From Microvirga brassicacearum (GTDB taxonomy: Bacteria > Pseudomonadota > Alphaproteobacteria > Rhizobiales > Beijerinckiaceae): a stretch of 64,000 nt of DNA. Under the pieces are notes generated by a model. The model saw only the letters and a list, made by a program, of their open reading frames with translations. It did no database searches and had not been told where the DNA came from. Every line of letters begins with the position of its first letter. Positions within the stretch are counted from its first letter, which is position 1. Location of the stretch: assembly GCF_008757455.1 (NCBI RefSeq), contig NZ_VCMV01000035.1, forward strand, positions 31,451 through 95,450, read 5' to 3'. Positions 46,547-55,616 of this stretch are shown piece by piece. A program made the translations under genes and the position numbers.

Positions 46547-47457
46547 GGTCCAGCGTCATGCCGAAGGAGGCTTCGAGCGAAATGGTGGGCGCGCAACGGG
46601 GCCTGACTGCCGCGTTTCTGGTTGCGCTAACCCTCCATGCCGGGGCGTTGGCGGCCCTGGCATTCTGGCCTGCGAGGGAGGTCGAAAGCCCACCGGGCGA
46701 GCAGGAGATCACGATTGATCTCGCGCCTGCCATGGAGTTCGCCGATTCCCAAAGCCCAGCTGAAGCGTCGATGCCCGAAGTCGTTTCCGAAGCGCCGGAA
46801 GTCCGGCCGCCTGATCCAGTCATTGCCGAGACTTTGCCGCCCGAGCAAATTCAGGAGATGAACTCGGTCCAGCTCGAAGAAGCGATCGAATCTGTTTCCG
46901 TGGCCGAGATTCCGCCCACCGAGGCATCGCCTATCGCCGAAGCGGACGTCGCTCTCGCCCAGCCGCCTCCCGAGGAGCTTGTCGTCGCAAAGCCGCTGGA
47001 GGAAGAGCATCCCCCCGCGAAGCTGCCCGTGCAGAAGAAGGCCGAACGCAAAGCATCTGTCCCGCGCAGAGCAGCGGAACAGAGAGCCGCCCCTTCGGTT
47101 CCACGGGACGGGCAGAGATCATCCTCGGCCGAGAACACGGGCGGCGCTGCAGCCGCGGCCGATCCCAACGTGCTCAACCGCTATGCGGCGCAGTTGGCCT
47201 CTGCTCTAAGGCAGCGTCTTCGCTACCCGGAATCGGCCCGCCTGCAAGGGATCTCCGGCGTTGCAACCATTCGCTTCACCATGCAGCGCTCCGGCCGCAT
47301 CACCGGCGCCTCACTGGTGCGCGGCACGGGTCATGCGGTCTTGGATCAGGCCGCGTTGGCGACGGCCGCTCCCGGAACCAGCCTGCCGCCAGCGCCAAAC
47401 ACCATTCCGCAACAGCAATTCACTTTCTCGGTTCCGCTTCGCTTCAACCTCCGATGA
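46543..47457 (+). CDS. tonB: Energy transducer TonB
   Basis: A 304-aa TonB. The N-terminal anchor helix is near residues 23-46 (LTAAFLVALTLHAGALAALA). The middle is a long Pro/Glu/Lys-rich spacer (about 50-200) spanning the periplasm, and the C-terminal TonB domain (about 205-304) contains RYPESARLQGISGVATIRFT. The spacer is unusually glutamate-rich (many E-A-S-P repeats). GTG at 46543 and ATG at 46558 are both possible starts. Last gene of the iron operon. Confidence 0.93.
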   Translation: MRSSVMPKEASSEMVGAQRGLTAAFLVALTLHAGALAALAFWPAREVESPPGEQEITIDLAPAMEFADSQSPAEASMPEVVSEAPEVRPPDPVIAETLPPEQIQEMNSVQLEEAIESVSVAEIPPTEASPIAEADVALAQPPPEELVVAKPLEEEHPPAKLPVQKKAERKASVPRRAAEQRAAPSVPRDGQRSSSAENTGGAAAAADPNVLNRYAAQLASALRQRLRYPESARLQGISGVATIRFTMQRSGRITGASLVRGTGHAVLDQAALATAAPGTSLPPAPNTIPQQQFTFSVPLRFNLR

Positions 47458-47505
47458 GGGCAGCGTACTTGTCACCACGTTCGGGCTCGCGGTTGGCTGG
47501 GTCTT

Positions 47506-48336
47506 TCAAAAGCTCGAGAACTTCCAGTTCAGACCGGCGCGAACAATGCTGCCATTCGTCTCGCGCGCGGCGGTCGCACCGAGGAACTCGTCATCCGAAT
47601 CGGTAGACGTGCCGGCGAGGACGTAGTTGGTTTTGCCGAGATCGTAGTAGAGGTATTCGGCCCTCGCCGTCACGTTCTGGGTGATCGCGTATTCGACGCC
47701 GCCGCCAAGGACCCAGCCGGCGCGGGCATCGTTCTTGCCTCCCGTCCAGAGGCCGTCGAAAGAGCCGTCGTCGTCAAAGCCGACGGAATGGATGCTGGAA
47801 TGGTCCCTCGTCCGCCCATAGGCAAGGCCGCCGGTCGCGTACAACAGGGCGCGATCGAAGGCGAAACCCGCCCGGGCGCGGACGGTGCCGAGCCAGTCAA
47901 TGCTTGATCGGGCGGAGGTCGTGACGGTCGCGGTGCCGAAGGCGTCGCTCAACGTCGTTGCCTGCGAGTCGCGCTGACCAGCGTCGAGATATTGTAGGTC
48001 CGCCTCGAGGCCAAGGACCAACTGGCCCATCTGATAATTGTAGCCAATTTGGCCGCCACCGATGAAGCCGTCACTGTCACGGCCCAGACTCGGCGGCACG
48101 AGGCCGAGCGCGTCAAACTCGGCAAAATCGGCCGGGTCGGAGAGAGCATAGTCGTAGCGCGTCCGGCTCTCACTCCAGACATAGCCGGCATTGACGCCGA
48201 CATAGAAGCCCGTCCAGGTGAATGCGGGCGCGACCGACGCAGGGGCGACATAGGTGCGATTTGGAAGATCGGCCGCGAGACCCGCGGCAGTCCAGGACAG
48301 GCCGGCGATAGTCGTCAGCGCAAGCAGCGTCTTCAT
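47506..48336 (-). CDS. Outer-membrane beta-barrel protein, Omp25/Omp31-like
   Basis: A 276-aa outer-membrane protein. Signal peptide 1-23 (MKTLLALTTIAGLSWTAAGL-A-A), then the alphaproteobacterial signature FTWTGFYVGVNAGYVWSESR; regular barrel strands follow, including GLEADLQYLDAG and FAFDRALLYATGGLAYGRTR. It ends NWKFSSF with the terminal Phe required for barrel insertion. The start at 48336 follows a strong GGGGG; longer in-frame starts lack signal character. Similar proteins are major Rhizobiales surface proteins; here it faces the tonB operon. Confidence 0.88.
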   Translation of the reverse strand: MKTLLALTTIAGLSWTAAGLAADLPNRTYVAPASVAPAFTWTGFYVGVNAGYVWSESRTRYDYALSDPADFAEFDALGLVPPSLGRDSDGFIGGGQIGYNYQMGQLVLGLEADLQYLDAGQRDSQATTLSDAFGTATVTTSARSSIDWLGTVRARAGFAFDRALLYATGGLAYGRTRDHSSIHSVGFDDDGSFDGLWTGGKNDARAGWVLGGGVEYAITQNVTARAEYLYYDLGKTNYVLAGTSTDSDDEFLGATAARETNGSIVRAGLNWKFSSF

Positions 48337-48642
48337 GTTTAACCCCCAATCATCGTCAAAAAAACCGAGTCGTTGAAGTTTATATTCGACGTTGGTGAAT
48401 AAATTCAATTTCTAAAGCAACGTCGATTGAACTATAGGCTGGCCGTCGACACCGCGATCTCATTCAACGAAAGCCCCGGCATGCTAGGCGACGATGGCAC
48501 GTGGGCTGCTTCCAGCATGATGGCACGAGGCGGTTAGCCGTCCTGTCCCAGAAGGTCTCATGCGAGGCTATGGCGAATCGGTTGCGGGGCTTCCCGGAAT
48601 CGCCCGCCGGAACACGTCGTCTGGCTGCTGGGTCAATCGGGA
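48337..48642. other. Non-coding gap upstream of the Omp25-like gene
   Basis: No convincing gene. The first 90 bases are AT-rich and should hold the porin promoter. They contain an inverted repeat, CGACGTTG (48386-48393) and CAACGTCG (48417-48424), 23 bp apart. The rest (48430-48642) is GC-rich and featureless, and may be decayed sequence. Confidence 0.4.
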
Positions 48643-49176
48643 CTAGCCACCGCCGCTAGCGAGGTTCGCCGGCAGCCCGTCGACCGGCAAATCCAGGCCT
48701 TGGTGGAGGCTGCCCAAGCTGTATTCACGGATGCGCTTATTGACCGGATCACTGACGAGGGCGCTCTCTCCCACGAGAGTTAGCGCAGGGGTTGGCGTTC
48801 TGGCGCCGGAGGCGCAGTCGAAGGCCGGGACCGCATCGAATTGCACCACCTGCTTCCACTCCGGAGCGCTGTCATAAACCCTCAGCCTGCCGTCGGCTGT
48901 AAGATTGACGACACGCTTTCCATGGGACGCCGCCTCAAACTGGCACACAGCCTGTCCGCCAGGCACTTGGAACACGTCCGCGCTCGTCAGCTCCGCAGCC
49001 TTTGGATCGATGCGGATCAGAGCATCGTACGGGCCGTTATTGGCGTAGTTGGCGATGAGATACTGGCCTTCCTTGCGAGCCTTGATCGTGGAAACCCGGC
49101 GATCGTCGGGATAACTACCCGGCGAGCCTTCCATCGACCCCCCGCAGCCCCACGACGTCAAGAGCGGGTAGTTCAC
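48643..49176 (-). pseudogene. Probable fragment of an AztD-like propeller protein
   Basis: An open frame of 177 codons starting at a GTG with no Shine-Dalgarno and no signal peptide. It resembles, by motif memory only, the C-terminal half of secreted beta-propeller proteins such as the zinc chaperone AztD: WGCGGSMEGS, a YLIANYANNGPYDALIRIDP stretch, and a final DLPVDGLPANLAS. AztD proteins are about 400 aa with a signal peptide, so the N-terminal half is missing. No azt transporter is nearby. It may also be an intact small protein of unknown function. Confidence 0.4.
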
Positions 49177-49283
49177 ATCTGATGAGGGCTCGACAGCCTC
49201 TCACCGCCGCGCCGTCCTGGACCAACTCTGTGGTTGGCCAGGTCTCTATGACGCCGCTAGTGCGTCACCGAAGCGTACTCGTC

Positions 49284-50645
49284 TCAGAGGATGAAATCTC
49301 CCGGTGAAACGGCCTGCATGTAACCCCGCAAAGTCACCTGGAAGTCTGCAGCCAAGTCACCGTTGACGTCGGCTTGCACTATGGTGTTGCCGGCCGAGTC
49401 CTGCTCAAACCGAAGTTGCCCAGCATCGCTGAAGCCCGCGTTCCGAATGAAAACGAAAGCTTGGTTGCCCGCGACCGTCGCATCTGCATCAATGCCGTGC
49501 AGGTCGAGGATATCGACGGTCGAAAAATCGGTAATCAGATCAGTCGCGATGCCAGCCGGACTTTCATAGGCTCGTCTAAAGACAAACACATCCGCACCAG
49601 TCCCACCCGACATCACATCCTGGCCTTGCCCACCGTCGAGAGTGTCCCTTCCAGGCCCACCCCGCATACTGTCGTTCCCGAGTCCCGCGAACAGACGGTC
49701 GTCGCCAGATCCACCGGCGACGGTGTCATCGCCTGAACCGCCGGAGAGCCGGTTATCACCACGGTTGCCGAGCAGGACGTTCCCGAGGCTATTGCCTCTC
49801 CCGGCAACGTCGCCGGTTCCGCCGAACTGCAATTTCTCCACGCCGGCGAGGTCGGATCGGGAGAGATTGACGCTGACCGTTGCGTTGATTCGATCGATTC
49901 CCGCCGCGGCGTCGATGCTCGATTCGATCACGCGATCGCCAACGTCATCGACAACATAGACATCGCTGCCCAAGCCCCCTCTCATCCGATCGGGTCCGAG
50001 GCCACCGATCATCGCATCGTTGCCTGAACCGCCGACAAGTGCGTCGACCCCAGCTTCACCGTAGAGCCGGTCATTGCCGTCCCTGCCCTCCAGGCGGTCG
50101 CTGCCGACGCCGCCAAAAATCCTGTCGGCTTGAGCACCGCCGAGAAGCAAGTCGTTGACGATCATGTCGCCGATTTTGTTGTAGAGCGGCACGTCTCGGG
50201 CGGTGATCCCCCGGGGCAGGTTTCCCGCAATGTCGATGCCGACGGTGTGCAGCGCCGATCCGATGACCGTGTTGCTGTTCACGTCGGCCCCAGGAAAGAA
50301 ACCAGCGATATCCAAACTGTAGTTTAAGTCCGCCAGGTTGATATTCCGAGCGTGCTGAACCATCAGATTCCAGACCGCCTCCGGATCTCGTCCGCCAAGG
50401 TTAAGCACCCTGTGGTGACGCTGCACGAGTGTCTCATCACCGCGTGCATCGTCCGAAAGGGCTAAGGGAATGTCCGCCCGCGCGGTCAACGCGCCCCCAT
50501 CGCTCGGGTTGCCGCGAATGACTCTCTCGTCGATGACGTTCCCGGCCGCATCCGTCGTTCGCTTGACGAGATAGAGATGCTCGAATGGAAACTGAATACC
50601 AAATTCTGTGACGTTCTTCGATTCGATCGCAATTATCGTTGGCAT
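49284..50645 (-). CDS. RTX-type calcium-binding protein
   Basis: A 453-aa protein, probably exported by a type I system. An N-terminal region of about 170 aa (LVKRTTDAAGNVIDERVIRG; GADVNSNTVIGSALHTVGI) is followed by two blocks of glycine-rich nonapeptides (GGVGSDRLEGRDGNDRLYGE and GGSGDDTVAGGSGDDRLFAG), which bind calcium in a beta-roll, then a serralysin-like C-terminal domain (GADVFVFRRAYES; LITDFSTVDILDL). There is no N-terminal signal peptide, as expected. The start at 50645 follows GAGGATCG. The type I export genes are not in the window. Confidence 0.85.
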   Translation of the reverse strand: MPTIIAIESKNVTEFGIQFPFEHLYLVKRTTDAAGNVIDERVIRGNPSDGGALTARADIPLALSDDARGDETLVQRHHRVLNLGGRDPEAVWNLMVQHARNINLADLNYSLDIAGFFPGADVNSNTVIGSALHTVGIDIAGNLPRGITARDVPLYNKIGDMIVNDLLLGGAQADRIFGGVGSDRLEGRDGNDRLYGEAGVDALVGGSGNDAMIGGLGPDRMRGGLGSDVYVVDDVGDRVIESSIDAAAGIDRINATVSVNLSRSDLAGVEKLQFGGTGDVAGRGNSLGNVLLGNRGDNRLSGGSGDDTVAGGSGDDRLFAGLGNDSMRGGPGRDTLDGGQGQDVMSGGTGADVFVFRRAYESPAGIATDLITDFSTVDILDLHGIDADATVAGNQAFVFIRNAGFSDAGQLRFEQDSAGNTIVQADVNGDLAADFQVTLRGYMQAVSPGDFIL

Positions 50646-50995
50646 TGTCGATCCTCGCGGGGAGGCTCTGCTGCTTTGCTCCCTGATGCTGTAAAGAACC
50701 ACCGATAAGTTCGCGAAGTTCCCGTTAACCGCCGGCACATTGTGCATTCTGGCTAAGATTGGCGTTTCAGTCCGTACACGGCAGTATGCGCGCAGAGATT
50801 GTTACTTCTCCACCGCGTTTCTGTGTCTTGGCTTTATCGACGATTACCAGGACATCGAAGATGGGTTCGGACATAATCGCTTTGGCGGGAGCGTTGCCGG
50901 CCTATTCTGCGACGTTGCTGATGTGAGCCGCTAACGTCGAACGCGAAAACCTCGCTTTACCGGACTGGCGAGCTTCTTCGGGATGGATGATTGAA
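50646..50995. other. Intergenic region upstream of the RTX gene
   Basis: No recognisable gene. The only forward open frame of note (50740-50934) has no Shine-Dalgarno, is cysteine-rich and does not resemble a known protein. The part next to 50645 should hold the promoter of the RTX gene, but I cannot pick -35/-10 boxes with confidence. Confidence 0.35.
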
Positions 50996-51578
50996 ATGCT
51001 GTTCAAGAAGACAGTCCTCGATCGGATCAAGGCTCGCGATGTGACGCTCGCGTTCCGGCGCTGGACCAGGCCACGGTCCGAGCTGGTGGGGTGTTGCGCA
51101 CAGCGATCGGTGTCCTCGCCATTGATAGCGTTGTGGCCATCGAGCCAGAGGATATTTCAGGCGAGGAAGCTCGGCGAGCGGGATACGTTTCGCGCGGGGT
51201 CCCGCTTGCCGATCTTCGAAACGGAGACGGCAGGTTCTACCGGATCGAATTTCATCCGGCGGGACCGGACCCGCGTGAAATTCTCCGCCAAGACGATCAC
51301 CTCGGCGTTGAAGAACTGAGCGAGTTGCGGGACCGGCTCGCCGCTCTCGACCAGAAAAGCCGTGCAGGCCCGTGGACGGTGAAGGCGCTCCGAATGTTGC
51401 CGAGCAAGACGGGCGAACCGCTGGCGAGATTGCCGACGATCTCGGGATTGAAAAGCCAGCGCTGAAACGCAAGATCGGGCAGCTCAAGGAACTGGGGCTG
51501 ACCGAAAGCCTGCAAAGTGGCTATCGGCTCTCGAAGCGTGGCCGAATGATCCATAGTCAATTGTCGCGAGAACCCTGA
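50996..51578 (+). pseudogene. ASCH-like protein, two frameshifts
   Basis: Three consecutive pieces in shifting frames read as one protein of about 195 codons. Piece 1 (from 50996) starts MLFKKTVLDRIKARDVTLAF. Piece 2 (about 51076-51395) contains VLRTAIGVLAIDSV and RIEFHPAGPDP. Piece 3 (about 51399-51578) contains DGRTAGEIADDLGIEKPALK and ends LTESLQSGYRLSKRG. Adding one G near 51076 and one near 51398 restores one frame (RPRVRAGGVLR, then MLAEQDG). The family resembles ASCH-domain proteins with a C-terminal winged-helix-like segment. Either a recent pseudogene or two sequencing errors. Confidence 0.7.
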
Positions 51579-51709
51579 ATGAAGGGATTGCCCGCCACGC
51601 AGCGATAAAGATGGTGAGTTCCGCCGACGCCCCCTTGCCCGCGCAGTTCGCACCTAGTCCTGGCGCATCACGCCAGCATGGTTGAGCGCATCATACGCGA
51701 GGAGCGCGA

Positions 51710-52834
51710 TCAGGCGTTGAGGAGACGGTCTGGGGAAAGGTGACGCTCCTCTATTCCTCTGTTGCGCAGTTCAAGAGGAAGCATACCCGACACGATCAAG
51801 TTGCGCGCTGCCTTGCTGAGGGCAGGAGCCATCATGATGCCGAAGCCGCCCTGCCCCGCCAGCCAGAAGAAATTCTCCGCCTGACGATCGAACCCCACAA
51901 CCGGGACCTCGTCATCGACGAAGGAGCGCAAACCGGCCCAGCTATGAGCGATGCGTCGGATCGAGAGCGTCGTTCGACTTTCCAGCCAATCGACCAGAAC
52001 GGCAACGTCCCATTCTTCGGGCTGTGCGTCGTGGGGGGCCGCCGGTGTCTGATCACCCGGTGACGCCATGATCTTGCCGGCATCAGGTTTGAAATAGGCT
52101 TCGCCGTCGATGAATTCGACGGCCGGCATTGTGCCGAGTTCCAGTCCCGCTGGCGAATCGATGAGGATCGCGGTGCGCCGCTTTGGAACTAGGTTCAGGC
52201 GGACGGCTCCGGCCATCGCGCCGATCTCGTCAGCCCAGGCTCCGGCGGCGTTAACGATGATCCGGCCCGAAATGGTCACATCGGCTGCTGTCAGAACCCA
52301 CAATCCGCCGCGTCGCTCCAAGCGCTCGACGCGGCTGCCGCAGGTAATCGTCCCACCCCGCTGCCTCAGGCCGCGAAGGTAGCCCTGATGGAGGGCTGCA
52401 ACGTCCATATCCATCACGCCGCCCTCGAGGGCGGCTGCCCCCACCTGCTCAGGACGCAGCACCGGGGCGAGCGACAACGCCTGCGCCGCCGGGATGAGCT
52501 CGATTGCGTTGCCAGGCGAAGACAGGGCAAGGACCGCCTCCAGCCGGTCCTCGTCGCCGGGCCCGGCAACCGTCAGCGACCCCCTCGGCGTCAGCAGAGG
52601 ATATTCGGCGAAACCGGGGGGCGGGTTCATGAAAAAATCGTGGCTCGCCGCGTTGATGCGCTGGACAATCGGCACCCCGTAGTTGCGGGTGTAGAGCGCC
52701 GCAGAACGGCCAGTGCTGTGATAGCCTGGAACATTCTCCGCCTCGATCAGCGCCACTGAGCCGCTCGCCGCCAGTTCAAAAGCCGCTGATGCGCCAGAGA
52801 CTCCCGCACCAATCACCAGATAATCAAACTGCAT
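51710..52834 (-). CDS. dauA: D-arginine/D-amino-acid dehydrogenase, DauA-like
   Basis: A 374-aa FAD enzyme. The N-terminus MQFDYLVIGAGVSGASAAFE is the dinucleotide fold, GYHSTGRSAALYTRNYG matches the active-site loop of DauA, and ALHQGYLRGLRQRGG, PKRRTAILI and HSWAGLRSF line up with the catabolic D-arginine dehydrogenase. DauA-type enzymes oxidise D-amino acids to 2-oxo acids and ammonia. The start at 52834 gives a normal N-terminus; the open frame upstream has none. It diverges from the RpiR regulator gene, next to a Dpp transporter and metallopeptidase. Confidence 0.82.
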   Translation of the reverse strand: MQFDYLVIGAGVSGASAAFELAASGSVALIEAENVPGYHSTGRSAALYTRNYGVPIVQRINAASHDFFMNPPPGFAEYPLLTPRGSLTVAGPGDEDRLEAVLALSSPGNAIELIPAAQALSLAPVLRPEQVGAAALEGGVMDMDVAALHQGYLRGLRQRGGTITCGSRVERLERRGGLWVLTAADVTISGRIIVNAAGAWADEIGAMAGAVRLNLVPKRRTAILIDSPAGLELGTMPAVEFIDGEAYFKPDAGKIMASPGDQTPAAPHDAQPEEWDVAVLVDWLESRTTLSIRRIAHSWAGLRSFVDDEVPVVGFDRQAENFFWLAGQGGFGIMMAPALSKAARNLIVSGMLPLELRNRGIEERHLSPDRLLNA

Positions 52835-52915
52835 CGTGGACCACTCTTGAGCCGAAGCGACGACCGCGCTCCCGCAGGGCTCTGATTTCCGATTTCGCTG
52901 CGCTCGACGCTCCCT

Positions 52916-52937
52916 CGCGAAGTCGAACGTCTTCGCG
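52916..52937. promoter_or_regulatory. Inverted repeat between dauA-like and rpiR-like genes
   Basis: CGCGAAG (52916-52922) and CTTCGCG (52931-52937) are perfect 7-base arms with 8 bases between. The location in a divergent regulatory gap of 229 bp makes it a candidate operator for the RpiR-type protein, but there is no second copy to support it. The rest of the gap (52975-53050) is AT-rich and should hold the promoters. Confidence 0.35.
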
Positions 52938-53063
52938 TGCCAAGCTTGCAGCAAGCAGCGCGACTCAAGACATCATCCTTCCCGTTTTTGCAAGAAAAAT
53001 AAAATAGATTGACCGAATGATAGAAATATTGCTTGCTGACTTTCGGTTTAGGAAAGGGTGCGC

Positions 53064-53942
53064 GTGGAAAAAACGGTTCGCCAACGGCTGACGGATTGCA
53101 CGACGGCGGGATCCAAGGCCGACCGGGCACTCGCGAGCTACATGCTGGCGAAACTGAGCAGCATTCCGTTCGAGACCGCAGCCACCCTTGCGGCGAAAGT
53201 CGAAGTGAGCGAGCCGACCGTCGGGCGTTTCTGCCGAACCATCGGATATCAGAGTTTCAAGGACCTGAAGGAACAGCTCCGGCAGGATATCGGTGATCGG
53301 CCGTGGCTGATCAGTGATCGTCTGCGTGAATTTCAGCAGCGCACGTTGGCGGGAGAAGATCAGCTTGCTCGGAGTCTGCAGCTCGAAATGGCCGGGCTCG
53401 TCGCCGTTTACGAACTGGCGCGCACCGATGAGTGGAAGAGAACCGTCAAGCGGCTCGTGACCGCCAAATCAGTCTATGTGGCAGGGTTTCAGACCGAGCG
53501 CGGCATGGCGCAGTTCTTCGCCAATCAATTGCAATATCTCCGCGACCGCGTCCATCTCATGGACCTTGCGGGCGGTAACTTCTCCGAGCTTCTGCTGGCC
53601 GACAACAACGAAGTCTGCCTCGTGCTCTTCGAGGCGCGGCGCTACTCGCGAATGGCGCGGCTACTGGCCAAGGAAGCCCATGACAGTGGCATTCCGACGA
53701 CGCTCATCACGGACGCGTTCTGCGATTGGGGTCGCGATTTGGTGGATGACATGCTGGTCGTACCGACCGAGTTCAATCTCTTTTGGGACTCGACCGCACA
53801 GATGGCGAGCCTGACCAACCTGCTGATGAACGGCGTCTTCATCGAGATCGGCCCAAGCGTCGAAGAGCGGATGAACAAGGTCTCGACGCTCTACAGCCGA
53901 TTTACCGGATACGTTGCCGACTCGTCGGGGCCAGAAGTCTGA
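53064..53942 (+). CDS. RpiR family (MurR/RpiR) transcriptional regulator
   Basis: A 292-aa regulator. The N-terminal helix-turn-helix (about residues 1-77; TLAAKVEVSEPTVGRFCRTI) is followed by a SIS domain (about 120-250) of the kind that binds phosphorylated sugars in this family, although the transporter next door is of the peptide type. GTG at 53064 is preferred because AGGAAAG is 7 bases upstream; the GTG at 53058 is too close to that signal. It lies directly upstream of the transporter operon, so it probably controls it. Confidence 0.87.
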   Translation: MEKTVRQRLTDCTTAGSKADRALASYMLAKLSSIPFETAATLAAKVEVSEPTVGRFCRTIGYQSFKDLKEQLRQDIGDRPWLISDRLREFQQRTLAGEDQLARSLQLEMAGLVAVYELARTDEWKRTVKRLVTAKSVYVAGFQTERGMAQFFANQLQYLRDRVHLMDLAGGNFSELLLADNNEVCLVLFEARRYSRMARLLAKEAHDSGIPTTLITDAFCDWGRDLVDDMLVVPTEFNLFWDSTAQMASLTNLLMNGVFIEIGPSVEERMNKVSTLYSRFTGYVADSSGPEV

Positions 53943-53992
53943 AAACGCAAAAAACGATCCGATCCAGAGAAAACAAAAGGGAACTGTCGACC

Positions 53993-55576
53993 ATGAGAAC
54001 TCTCATCAAAGCCGCTCTACTATCCGGATCAGCACTCCTCAGTATGGGTCTCATAACACTGCCTGGCGCTGCTCTTGCCCAGGACGCCGTGTTCGTCCTC
54101 ACCGCACGCGACGTCGGAGCGCCAAGCTACGACCCGATCAAGGGAACCCGACTCAACGACGCGATCTCGCTGATCTTCGATCGACTCGTGGTTCAGGACA
54201 CCGACCAGAGTTACCACGGACTTCTCGCCACCTCGTGGGAGTCCACGCCGGACGGCATGCAGTGGACATTCAAGTTGCGCCCTGGGGTCAAGTTCCACAA
54301 CGGCGAGCCCTTCAACGCCAAAACCATCGCGTGGTGGATTCCAAAATTCAAGGGCACTGAAAACTCCTTCATGGTCGATTCGATCGAGAAGGTGGAGGTG
54401 GTGGATGATCTGACGGTGCGGTTCGTCATGAAGACGCCGGACCCGAACATGCTCTTCAATCTCGCCAGCACGTTCATGAGTGTGCCTGAGCCGAAGGCCT
54501 ACGATAGGCTCGGGGACAAATTCGGCGTGACGGAAGCCGTCGGAACCGGCCCTTTCAAACTCGAGAAGTTTACCGTCGGCCAGCAGACGATGCTCGTTCG
54601 CAACGATGATTATAAATGGGCGTCCGATCTGTCGACAAACAAGGGTCCGGCCAAGATCAAGAATCTCGAGATCCGCGAAATCGCCGAGGATTCCACTGCC
54701 TTCCTCGAATTGCAGACCGGCGGCGTCGATCTTCTCCTCAAGGTCCCGACCGACTTCCTGCCACGCCTCAAGGGACAGAAATCCGTCAAGGTCGTGACGC
54801 TCCCGGGAACTGAAATCATCTACATGCCGATCAACACCTCGGTGGAGCCTTTCACCGACGTCAATGTTCGGCAGGCCGCCGCCTTGGCCGTCAACCAGAA
54901 AGAAATCACCACCAATCTTTTCGGAGGTGTCGGCTCGCCCGCGAACACCTTCCTGATCAGCTCCTTGCTGGAATCGAAGGTCGATCCCAAGTTCAACATC
55001 GCTTATGATCCGGAAAAGGCGAAGGCGCTGCTCGACAAGGCCGGTTGGACGATGGGCTCCGGCGGCATTCGCGCAAAGGACGGAAAACCGCTGCAGGTGA
55101 AGCTCTGGACGCAGAACGGCACCGAATTCAAGCGCGTCACCGAGGTCGTCCAGGCTCAACTGAAGGCGATCGGCATGCAGGCCGACATCACGGTCTTCGA
55201 TGCCAGCACCATCAATGCTCAATACCGCAAGAAAACCGAGCACCAGCTCGCCGTTCGCACCTATTCGTGGGCGAATGCCGACATCATCGACTGGTTCTTC
55301 AGCGCGAAACGCCTCGGCTATCCGAACATCTCGATGCTGAACGACCCCAAGGCAGAGGAACTGAACAACATCGCGATGACCAAGTCGCGCACATGGGATG
55401 AGCGTGTGGCCAATTTCAAGGCCTATCATGAATACGTGCTGTCGCAGTTTCCATTCGCGCCGATCTACCAGCCGGTCGCAAACCTTGCCTACAACGACGA
55501 GAAGCTCACCTTTCCGGAGAAAGTTCGCGGCCGTTTCCAAAGCCATGTGGTCGTCGACATCGACGTGAAGAAGTAA
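53993..55576 (+). CDS. ABC transporter periplasmic binding protein, SBP_bac_5 family
   Basis: A 527-aa solute-binding protein with a signal peptide (1-29, ending GAALAQ). Typical family-5 features are RDVGAPSYDPIKGTRLNDAI, SWESTPDGMQWTFKLRPGVK and GTGPFKLEKF. AAAGGGA precedes the ATG. It opens the second Dpp/Opp-type operon, running through two permeases and two ATPases to the M81 peptidase gene. Peptides or D-amino-acid-containing compounds are plausible ligands given the neighbours. Confidence 0.9.
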   Translation: MRTLIKAALLSGSALLSMGLITLPGAALAQDAVFVLTARDVGAPSYDPIKGTRLNDAISLIFDRLVVQDTDQSYHGLLATSWESTPDGMQWTFKLRPGVKFHNGEPFNAKTIAWWIPKFKGTENSFMVDSIEKVEVVDDLTVRFVMKTPDPNMLFNLASTFMSVPEPKAYDRLGDKFGVTEAVGTGPFKLEKFTVGQQTMLVRNDDYKWASDLSTNKGPAKIKNLEIREIAEDSTAFLELQTGGVDLLLKVPTDFLPRLKGQKSVKVVTLPGTEIIYMPINTSVEPFTDVNVRQAAALAVNQKEITTNLFGGVGSPANTFLISSLLESKVDPKFNIAYDPEKAKALLDKAGWTMGSGGIRAKDGKPLQVKLWTQNGTEFKRVTEVVQAQLKAIGMQADITVFDASTINAQYRKKTEHQLAVRTYSWANADIIDWFFSAKRLGYPNISMLNDPKAEELNNIAMTKSRTWDERVANFKAYHEYVLSQFPFAPIYQPVANLAYNDEKLTFPEKVRGRFQSHVVVDIDVKK

Positions 55577-55616
55577 GCCTCCTTAGCCGCAGGCGCCAAT
55601 CTCAAAGAGTACCGGG

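Noticed and set aside
48400-48416. Possible second iron control element (TTCTAAA) upstream of the Omp25-like gene
   Set aside because: Only one half-site fits; the other half matches at two of seven positions.
50740-50934. 64-codon forward open frame in the RTX upstream region
   Set aside because: No ribosome site, no recognised motif, and it runs through the expected promoter region.
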